Below, in pieces: positions 1-4,958 of a stretch of DNA of 6,755 nucleotides. The stretch is from an uncultured Lachnospiraceae bacterium (GTDB lineage: Bacteria > Bacillota > Clostridia > Lachnospirales > Lachnospiraceae): the NCBI GenBank assembly GCA_947177105.1, contig CAMWTF010000133.1, positions 1-6,755 of the forward strand, given 5' to 3'. The position numbers and the translations under genes are program-made. Each line of letters opens with the position of its first letter. Position 1 is the first letter of the stretch. The notes below the pieces were generated by a model that saw only the letters and a list, made by a program, of their open reading frames with translations, was not told where the DNA came from and ran no database searches.

Positions 1-52
1 TGAAAAATGCCTGTATGATCAGATTTATGAATATATCAGACAGGAAATCCGA

Positions 53-55
53 TAG
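53..55 (+). other. in-frame amber codon in the winged-helix coding region
   Basis: The triplet TAG follows CGA (Arg) and precedes GGG AAG CTG (Gly-Lys-Leu) in the frame of the MocR-like gene. Family members have a variable polar residue here, just before the G-x-L-x-P-G turn. One base change would restore Gln (CAG), Lys (AAG), Glu (GAG) or Ser (TCG), all plausible at this site. Both flanks match the family with no frameshift, so a single substitution explains the break. Confidence 0.9.
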
Positions 56-1330
56 GGGAAGCTGCGCCCGGGGGAGCGGCTTCCCTCTACCCGTTCTCTG
101 GCGGAATATCTCCAGATCTCCCGCACCACGGCTTCGCTGGCCTATGACCAGCTGCTGGCGGAGGGCTATATCAGCTCCCAGCCTTATCGGGGATACTATG
201 TATGCCGGATGGAGGAGCTGTATCGGCTGGATACCGGGGAGAAGCGTGCGGCCGGGGCGGAGGAGAGCGGGGGAGCAAGGGTTCCCTGTGTGGTGGATTT
301 TTCTCCCACTGCCACGGACATGTCCCGGTTTCCCTTTAGCGTCTGGCGCAAAATCAACAAAAACGTCTTAAGCCAGGGGGGCGGCAGCCTCTTTGCCCAG
401 GGGGATGCCCAGGGAGAGTACAGCCTGCGGGAGACTATAGGCAGATATCTGCACTCCTCCCGGGGGGTGAATTGTACTCCCCAGCAGATTATCGTGGGCG
501 CAGGGAATGACTATCTGCTGCTTTTGTTGGAAAAAATACTGGGGCGGCATGTGCGGATCGCCATGGAAAACCCTACCTATAAAAGAGCCTATCAGATTTT
601 CGGATCTTTTGCCTATGAGATTACCACGGTGGATATGGACGAGTCGGGAATGACCGTGTCCGGTCTGCGTCAAAGCGATGTGACAGCGGCCTACGTAATG
701 CCTTCCCACCAGTATCCCACCGGGGTGCTTATGCCCATTGGGCGGCGGCTGGAACTGCTGAAGTGGGCGAATGAAGCGCCGGGCCGTTATCTGATTGAGG
801 ATGATTACGACAGTGAGTTTCGCTATAAAGGCAAGCCCATTCCCTCCCTTCAGGCATCGGACACCCAGGGGCGGGTGATCTACATAGGAACCTTCAGCAA
901 ATCCATTGCTCCCGCCATCCGTGTCAGCTATATGGTGCTGCCTCAAGAGCTATTGGAGCGCTACAGGCAGCAGTGCTATTTTTATTCTGCCACTGTATCC
1001 AGAATTGACCAGAAGGTGCTGGAGGAATTTATCAGGGAGGGATATTTTGAACGGTATCTGAACAAGATGCGCAAGCACTATAAGGAAAAACATGACCTGC
1101 TGCTGGAAGAATTGGCGGATTTTGAGGCGGATTTTAGGGTCATGGGCGAGAATGCAGGGCTGCATCTGCTGCTCACCGGCAGGAGAGGGCAGACGGAGAA
1201 GGAACTGATTGCGACAGCCCAGGCGCAGGGAGTGCGGGTCTATGGCCTATCGGACAGCCTGGTGGGAAAGGCAAAGGAGCAGCCTGGACGGACAGTCCTT
1301 CTGGGATATGGGGGCCTGGGGTTTGAAGAT

Positions 1331-1362
1331 ATTAAAAAGGGCCTGGCGCTTCTGCGCCAGGC
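1331..1362 (-). terminator. Rho-independent terminator for the minus-strand acidic protein gene, inside the 3' end of the MocR-like ORF
   Basis: Positions 1341-1349 (GCCTGGCGC) and 1354-1362 (GCGCCAGGC) form a perfect 9-bp, GC-rich stem with a 4-base loop. Read on the minus strand, the hairpin is followed by CC and then TTTTT (complement of 1334-1338). It starts 17 bases after the stop codon of the minus-strand gene. On the plus strand no T tract follows, so it would terminate mainly minus-strand transcripts. The same bases encode the last residues of the MocR-like protein. Confidence 0.8.
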
Positions 1363-1378
1363 TTGGCTGTAAGCACGG

Positions 1379-1822
1379 TTATTCTTCCTTGGAATCCTCC
1401 TTGGCAGGGGTTTCTTCCTCGATGGAATCCTCCTCCGCAGCCTCATCCTCGTCAAAGAACTCTTCCACATCCTTCTCCACTTTCTCTTCTGCATCGGATA
1501 TGGTCTGGGACAGGGTGGTGAAATGCTCTTCAGCGCCGGAAAGCTTCTCAGAGAGTGTGTTTACGGCATCGCCAACCTTCTGAACCACGGTCTCGGCGAC
1601 AGCGCCTGCCTTCTCCACGGCCTTCTCAGAGGCTTCCTTGGCCAGGGACACATAGTTGCGGACAGGGGCCTCATCCTCTAAGTCATCGCTGAAGTTATCA
1701 TAATCGTCATCTTCTTCAGCGGCGGGGGTGGTATCCTTTTTGGTTAGGCAATGATAGGCAACGGCGGCAACAGTGCCTGCGGCGGCAGTAAAGAGTAAAA
1801 ACTTTCCAAATTTTTTAGCCAT
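1379..1822 (-). CDS. small acidic membrane-anchored protein, YtxH-like (hypothetical)
   Basis: This 147-residue protein has a short basic N-terminus (MAKKFGK), one hydrophobic segment at about residues 7-24 rich in Ala, and then KK, which suggests a single membrane anchor or uncleaved signal. The rest is hydrophilic: an acidic patch at 36-51, an Ala/Glu/Lys/Val-rich stretch at about 57-122 with heptad-like spacing expected to form a long amphipathic helix or coiled coil, and a strongly acidic tail from 118 to the end. There is no catalytic motif. The layout resembles YtxH-like or general stress-type proteins of Firmicutes, but no specific family can be assigned safely. The start is well supported: AAAGGAG (complement of 1830-1836) lies 7 bases before the ATG. 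The gene is divergent from the TetR gene and convergent with the MocR-like gene, with only 6 bases between the two stop codons. Its function is unknown; an envelope-associated structural or stress role is a guess. Confidence 0.75.
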   Translation of the reverse strand: MAKKFGKFLLFTAAAGTVAAVAYHCLTKKDTTPAAEEDDDYDNFSDDLEDEAPVRNYVSLAKEASEKAVEKAGAVAETVVQKVGDAVNTLSEKLSGAEEHFTTLSQTISDAEEKVEKDVEEFFDEDEAAEEDSIEEETPAKEDSKEE

Positions 1823-1859
1823 GGGGTTGCTCCTTTCAGAGTGAATCTTCTATATATTA

Positions 1860-1873
1860 AGTATTTTAATACT
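1860..1873. repeat. palindrome AGTATT-TT-AATACT in the divergent promoter region
   Basis: A perfect 6-bp inverted repeat with a 2-base centre overlaps the proposed -10 element of the minus-strand promoter. Its position between a TetR-family gene and its divergent neighbour suits an operator. It could also arise by chance in AT-rich DNA. Confidence 0.4.
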
Positions 1874-1891
1874 ATTCTGTGAAAATGAAAA
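1863..1891 (-). promoter_or_regulatory. candidate promoter for the acidic membrane protein gene
   Basis: On the minus strand, TTTTCA (complement of 1886-1891) is followed after 17 bases by TAAAAT (complement of 1863-1868). An alternative is TTCACA with TAATAT at 18-base spacing in the same AT-rich stretch, so the exact elements are uncertain. Confidence 0.4.
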
Positions 1892-1936
1892 GAGAATATG
1901 TATAAAAACTTTATAAAAACTATGGGAAGTAAAACA

Positions 1937-1965
1937 TTGCAAGCAGATTCCGGGTGTGTTAAAAT
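1937..1965 (+). promoter_or_regulatory. sigma-A-type promoter for the TetR-family gene
   Basis: TTGCAA at 1937-1942 and TAAAAT at 1960-1965 are separated by exactly 17 bases, and each is close to the consensus. The predicted transcript would begin near 1972. This excludes the upstream in-frame GTG at 1956 as a start and supports ATG 2019, leaving a leader of about 47 bases. Confidence 0.65.
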
Positions 1966-2006
1966 GTTTCCTCGAAGGATATTCTGAAAATAGGATCTTC
2001 AACTGT

Positions 2007-2012
2007 AAAGGG
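2007..2012 (+). promoter_or_regulatory. ribosome binding site fixing the TetR-family start
   Basis: AAAGGG lies 6 bases before ATG 2019. No comparable site precedes the upstream in-frame GTG at 1956. Confidence 0.65.
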
Positions 2013-2018
2013 TATAAC

Positions 2019-2621
2019 ATGAACGGGAAATTTTTTGATCTGAAAAAGGAAAAACAGGATAGAATGATTAACGCCGCCCTGAAGGTGTTCGCGCTGCAGG
2101 GCTACCGCCATGCCAGCACCGATGAGATTGTGCGGGAGGCGGGCATCAGCAAGGGATTGCTGTTTCACTATTTTACCAGCAAGCTGGGTGTCTACACCTT
2201 TGTTTATGACTATAGTGTCAGGTATATGATCCTGGAACTGGGCGCCAGAGTGCCGGCGGGGGAGAGGGACTTGTTCAACGTGTACAGGGCAATGGAGTTG
2301 GCCCGGATGCAGGCCATGAAGGGTTACCCGTATATGCAGCAGTTTTTAAACCGCTGTATGCAGGAGGATGTGAGCGAGGCTTTGCTGGCCACGGAGCAGA
2401 AGAGGGAAAATCTGGCGGCGGAGTATGAGAGGATACAGAGGCAGATCGACTATGAAGCCCTGCCCGCTGGAGTGGATGGACCTAAACTGGAGCGGATGCT
2501 GCATTACACTGTACAGGGGCTGATGCAGCAGCGTTTTCTGGACGCATCCTTCCAGCCGGAGATGCTGTATGCCGAAACCCTGGAATATATTGAGATGGTG
2601 GAGCATATTGTAAAGAAATAA
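2019..2621 (+). CDS. TetR/AcrR-family transcriptional regulator
   Basis: This 200-residue protein has the size and layout of a TetR-family one-component repressor: an N-terminal three-helix DNA-binding domain and a helical ligand-binding and dimerisation domain. Residues 11-60 carry the signature: RMINAALKVFALQGYRHAST, then DEIVREAGISKGLLFHYF with the recognition helix near 42-51, then the usual TSKLGVY. The C-terminal part (about 65-200) is helical and variable, as expected, so the effector cannot be predicted. The frame stays open upstream to a GTG at 1956, but that lies in the spacer of the predicted promoter and lacks a ribosome site, so ATG 2019 is preferred. The gene is divergent from the acidic membrane protein gene, and TetR proteins often regulate themselves and a divergent neighbour; that is inference here. 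No efflux pump gene is adjacent. The stop codon lies within the stem of the downstream terminator. Confidence 0.9.
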   Translation: MNGKFFDLKKEKQDRMINAALKVFALQGYRHASTDEIVREAGISKGLLFHYFTSKLGVYTFVYDYSVRYMILELGARVPAGERDLFNVYRAMELARMQAMKGYPYMQQFLNRCMQEDVSEALLATEQKRENLAAEYERIQRQIDYEALPAGVDGPKLERMLHYTVQGLMQQRFLDASFQPEMLYAETLEYIEMVEHIVKK

Positions 2622-2645
2622 GGCCCATGGTTCAGGGGCCTTATT
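2617..2645. terminator. bidirectional terminator between the convergent TetR and DUF6062-like genes
   Basis: AATAAGGCCC (2617-2626) and GGGCCTTATT (2636-2645) form a perfect 10-bp stem around a 9-base loop. The AT ends of the stem give A-rich and T-rich flanks on both strands, as in hairpins shared by converging genes. It overlaps the TetR stop codon and ends 5 bases before the stop codon of the minus-strand gene. Confidence 0.8.
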
Positions 2646-2650
2646 AAAGT

Positions 2651-3409
2651 TTATTTGTTCATCTTGTGGGGCGGGTCTGCGGGATAGCCTCCTTTCAGTT
2701 TCTGCATACCCCGCTGTATGGCATCACGGGAATTTTTCCAGTCCGCGTCCTTGTTCTGGTAGTCGAATTTCTCCACCATCCAGGACACGTCCTCGTACAG
2801 GCGCTCCATGTTGCGTTCCATAAGGGGCAGCGCCATGTCGTAAAACTGCTTCAGATCCTTATCCGAAAGCCGTTCGTCCGCCGCGCTGCACAGGTCGCCG
2901 AAATGGCTCAGGCAAAAGCCTTTGCTGTTTTTCACTTTTTCACGGAAATCCTCGTCCCGGCTGTACATATAGAAGAAGGTATCCATATAGCGGGAATAGT
3001 TATCCTTGAAATGGTCGCAGATGTAGCAGGATTCGTTTTTTCGGGAGACCCACATGCTGATGGCGTTGCCGTTTACATTGCCCCGCAGCTTGTCCTTCAG
3101 GGAGACTTTGCCCGGAGCGAAGGAGGCAAACTGCTGCTTCATCTCTTTGAGGGTCTTCTGGTAGTGGGTTTTCAGTATCCATGCATTGCCTAAGGTGTTG
3201 CCGTAGTCAAACATCTTTTTGAAATGCATACGGCAAAAGCCCGCCTTGTCGGTGGCTTCCCGGATGTCGGACTCCATATAGGAGCTGCTGTTGCCCAGAC
3301 AGAAGTCCATCACGTCCCGTTCCACCGCCCGCTCGATAAAGCAGAAAGGGCATTCGTCGTGGGCTTCCATGGCATCGTTCAGTGGTATGGTGTAAAGCTG
3401 TTCTTTCAT
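2651..3409 (-). CDS. DUF6062-like protein with two CxxC...CxxH modules
   Basis: The product is 252 residues long and is predicted to be soluble, with no signal peptide or membrane segment. It has two copies of a Cys/His module. Copy 1 has C20-x2-C23 (CPFC), then a helical stretch ending in GFC59-x2-H62-F. Copy 2 has C128-x2-C131 (CYIC), then a similar stretch ending in GFC166-x2-H169-F. The Cys-to-Cys spacing within the two copies differs by one residue (35 and 34), which points to an internal duplication. The three-Cys, one-His pattern could hold zinc or another metal, or act as a thiol switch; the sequence cannot decide. I recall this organisation from the uncharacterised DUF6062 family in Clostridia, but could not search for it. 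Its ATG at 3407-3409 has only a weak upstream purine run (AAAGGA) about 12 bases away. It has its own promoter and is divergent from the acyltransferase operon. No function is assigned. Confidence 0.75.
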   Translation of the reverse strand: MKEQLYTIPLNDAMEAHDECPFCFIERAVERDVMDFCLGNSSSYMESDIREATDKAGFCRMHFKKMFDYGNTLGNAWILKTHYQKTLKEMKQQFASFAPGKVSLKDKLRGNVNGNAISMWVSRKNESCYICDHFKDNYSRYMDTFFYMYSRDEDFREKVKNSKGFCLSHFGDLCSAADERLSDKDLKQFYDMALPLMERNMERLYEDVSWMVEKFDYQNKDADWKNSRDAIQRGMQKLKGGYPADPPHKMNK

Positions 3410-3435
3410 AGATCCGCACCGTCCTTTTTATGTTT

Positions 3436-3449
3436 TTACAACAGTGTAA
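3436..3449. repeat. inverted repeat TTACA-N4-TGTAA over the -10 region of the DUF6062-like gene
   Basis: TTACA (3436-3440) and TGTAA (3445-3449) are perfect inverted copies 4 bases apart, covering the proposed -10 element and start point. This suits a repressor site, but the repeat is short. Confidence 0.35.
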
Positions 3450-3471
3450 TCCATTTTTGAGATATTGGCAA
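3443..3471 (-). promoter_or_regulatory. sigma-A-type promoter for the DUF6062-like gene
   Basis: On the minus strand, TTGCCA (complement of 3466-3471) and TACACT (complement of 3443-3448) are 17 bases apart. The transcript would start near 3436, giving a leader of about 27 bases before the ATG. Confidence 0.6.
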
Positions 3472-3534
3472 TAATTCTTAAAAAGATGTTGCGAAGTTGT
3501 GAATAAAAGAAATGAAAATTTAAGATTAATTTTC

Positions 3535-3563
3535 TTGTATTTTGTAGAAATTGGGTCTACAAT
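3535..3563 (+). promoter_or_regulatory. sigma-A-type promoter for the MBOAT-SGNH operon
   Basis: TTGTAT at 3535-3540 and TACAAT at 3558-3563 are exactly 17 bases apart. The predicted start point is near 3570. The promoter lies within the longest open frame of the MBOAT gene, so in-frame TTG 3551 cannot be the start if this promoter is used. Confidence 0.65.
3542..3562. repeat. operator-like inverted repeat TTGTAGA-N7-TCTACAA
   Basis: The perfect 7-bp arms at 3542-3548 and 3556-3562 are separated by 7 bases, giving a 21-bp dyad about two helical turns long. It fills the spacer and most of the -10 element of the operon promoter, where a bound dimer would block RNA polymerase. The protein that might bind it is not known. 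It is followed by AT-rich sequence without a T tract, so it is a poor terminator candidate. Confidence 0.55.
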
Positions 3564-3598
3564 TTTATTATAAAAATTACGTGAGAGATGTGGTCGTC

Positions 3599-4939
3599 TT
3601 GGTATTCAGCAGTATTGAATTCTTGTTGTACTTCCTCCCGATTTTTATCCTGATTTATATGATTGTCCCGCAGAAGTTGAAAAATGTGGTTCTGGTGCTG
3701 GGGAGCATGGTCTTTTACGCATATGGAGACCTGTTCGGGCTGGGGCTTCTGGCAGTGTCCACTGCCGTCAATTATCTGCTGGCCAGGGTGATTCGCAGGA
3801 AGACGGGGCTGGTGGCTGCGCTGGCAGTAAACATCGGCGTGTTGATTTCATTTAAATATTATCAGGGTGGGGCGATGCTTCCTATAGGCATCAGCTTCTA
3901 TACTTTCCAGATTGTCTCCTATTTGGTGGATGTATATCGCGGAGAAGTTGCGGCGGAGAGGAATTTTATTGATTTTGCGGCATATGTTATGATGTTCCCA
4001 AAATTAGTCATGGGGCCTATTACAAGCTACAAGGATCTTCGCAGGCAGCTGCACCGCCGCCGCTGTGACGCTGAGTGTATGCAGGACGGGCTGAAGCTGT
4101 TCATCCTCGGCTTGGGCGGCAAGGTGCTGCTGGCGGACCGGCTGGCGCTGTTGTGGAATGAGGTGCAGGTCACCGGCTTTGAGAGCATTTCCACACCCCT
4201 GGCATGGATTGCCGCAGTGGCTTATTCCCTGCAGCTGTACTTTGACTTTGCGGGCTATTCCGTGATGGCTATGGGCTTGGGACGTATGCTGGGCTTTAAA
4301 CTTCCGGAGAACTTTCGCCAGCCCTATATGTCCGCTTCGGTGAGAGAATTTTACCGCAGATGGCATATGTCGCTGGGGAACTGGTTCTGCAAGTATGTGT
4401 ATATTCCCCTGGGCGGCAGCCGCAGAGGCGAGGGAAGGACAGTCTGCAACCTGCTGGCGGTATGGCTGCTGACTTCCCTGTGGCATGGCACCACCGGAAA
4501 CTTTATGGTCTGGGGAATGGGGATCTGTCTGCTGATTGTTCTGGAGAGACAGGTGGGACGGCTGTGGAAACGGATAGCCAAAGACAGAGCCGGGAGCAAA
4601 GCCCCTATGATATGTCATCTGTATTTGGTGGCAGTGATCCCGGTTACCTGGATGTGCTTCGCCATCCCGGATCTGGAACAGCTGGGCATCTATCTGAGCA
4701 GAATGTTCGGGCTGAGAAGCGCCGTGGCAATGTATGTGGGAGATTGGCAGAAAGCGCTTGGAGATTACGGCTTGCTGCTTGCTGCGGGCATAGTGGCCAG
4801 CACGCCCCTGGTGCGTTGGATATACCAGAAGCTGGAGAAGAAATGGTTCGGGATGATCCTGTTGGCGGCCTGTTTTTGGTTCTGTGTACACAGGATATTG
4901 TTACAGGGAGAGAACCCTTTTATGTACTTAAATTTCTAA
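3599..4939 (+). CDS. MBOAT-family membrane O-acyltransferase (AlgI/PatA/DltB-like)
   Basis: This polytopic membrane protein (446 residues from TTG 3599) belongs to the MBOAT family. Such proteins pass an acyl group, usually acetyl, from the cytoplasm to an extracytoplasmic partner that modifies an envelope polymer. Diagnostic features are the N-terminal VFSSIEFLLYFLPIFILIY, the block PIGISFYTFQIVSYLVD starting at residue 95, FDFAGYSVMAMGLGRMLGF, RWHMSLGNWF with His 256, YIPLGGSR, and LWHG with His 296, the second conserved MBOAT His. Many hydrophobic segments run along the whole length. The start is not certain: TTG 3551, GTG 3581, GTG 3590 and TTG 3599 are in frame. TTG 3599 is chosen because it gives the usual family N-terminus (M-V-F-S-S) and lies downstream of the promoter, though its ribosome site is weak (GAGAG at 3583-3587). 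The gene ends with tandem stops TAA TGA. The SGNH gene follows after 19 bases. No dltA or dltC homologue is present, so O-acetylation is more likely than D-alanylation. The target polymer is unknown. Confidence 0.9.
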   Translation: MVFSSIEFLLYFLPIFILIYMIVPQKLKNVVLVLGSMVFYAYGDLFGLGLLAVSTAVNYLLARVIRRKTGLVAALAVNIGVLISFKYYQGGAMLPIGISFYTFQIVSYLVDVYRGEVAAERNFIDFAAYVMMFPKLVMGPITSYKDLRRQLHRRRCDAECMQDGLKLFILGLGGKVLLADRLALLWNEVQVTGFESISTPLAWIAAVAYSLQLYFDFAGYSVMAMGLGRMLGFKLPENFRQPYMSASVREFYRRWHMSLGNWFCKYVYIPLGGSRRGEGRTVCNLLAVWLLTSLWHGTTGNFMVWGMGICLLIVLERQVGRLWKRIAKDRAGSKAPMICHLYLVAVIPVTWMCFAIPDLEQLGIYLSRMFGLRSAVAMYVGDWQKALGDYGLLLAAGIVASTPLVRWIYQKLEKKWFGMILLAACFWFCVHRILLQGENPFMYLNF

Positions 4940-4950
4940 TGACGGATAAA

Positions 4951-4958
4951 GGTGGAGG
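4951..4958 (+). promoter_or_regulatory. ribosome binding site of the SGNH gene, with two possible starts
   Basis: GGTGGAGG abuts ATG 4959. The GGAGG core touches that ATG, which is too close, but it sits 6 bases before in-frame TTG 4965. AAAGGTGG (4948-4955) is 3 bases from the ATG. Either codon could be used; the products differ by two residues. Confidence 0.55.

Larger units (their letters stand above)
2..1372 (+). pseudogene. MocR/PdxR-like GntR-family regulator with aminotransferase domain, 5'-partial and interrupted by an in-frame TAG
   Basis: MocR regulators join an N-terminal GntR-type winged helix that binds DNA to a fold-type I aminotransferase-like domain that binds PLP; many control vitamin B6 or amino-acid genes. 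Here the frame is open from the window edge and encodes the winged helix (LYDQIYEYIRQEIR, then GKLRPGERLPSTRSLAEYL and SRTTASLAYDQLLAEGYI), but TAG at 53-55 falls between IR and GKLRPG. After it the frame is uninterrupted to TAA at 1370. Counting from ATG 209, the PLP domain keeps ENPTY (120-124), PSHQYPTG (165-172), IEDDYDSEFRY (196-206) and GTFSKS, with the Schiff-base lysine at 231 (codon 899-901). There is no ATG, GTG or TTG in frame between the TAG and ATG 209, and no good ribosome site before 209. Without readthrough, only a short peptide or a 387-residue protein lacking the DNA-binding domain could be made. The break may be a recent nonsense mutation or a base error. The true start lies upstream of the window. 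The target genes are unknown. Confidence 0.85.

Noticed and set aside
17..28. Lipobox-like or lipoprotein signal in the SGNH protein (residues 17-23, ending in Cys23; coordinates here are residues)
   Set aside because: The residues before the Cys (IVY) do not fit a lipobox; a signal anchor is more likely.
15..371. Open frame of 118 codons at the left end, plus strand
   Set aside because: It is out of frame with the winged-helix and PLP-domain coding sequence; the peptide is Arg/Pro/Ser/Trp-rich with no domain, whereas the frame starting at position 2 encodes recognisable MocR sequence.
1956..2018. N-terminal extension of the TetR-family protein from GTG 1956
   Set aside because: The codon lies within the spacer of the predicted promoter and lacks a ribosome site; ATG 2019 has AAAGGG at proper spacing and gives a normal family length.
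2666..3193. 175-codon plus-strand open frame opposite the DUF6062-like gene
   Set aside because: It is antisense to the Cys/His modules, has no ribosome site, and lies directly downstream of the two-way terminator.
3542..3562. Hairpin read as a terminator or riboswitch element
   Set aside because: The arms are short, no T tract follows in register, and much of the repeat lies upstream of the predicted transcription start, so a DNA operator is the better reading.
4004..4891. 295-codon open frame on the minus strand across the MBOAT gene
   Set aside because: The product is rich in His, Gln and Pro with no motif, as expected for an antisense shadow of GC-rich codons; the plus-strand MBOAT motifs are unambiguous.
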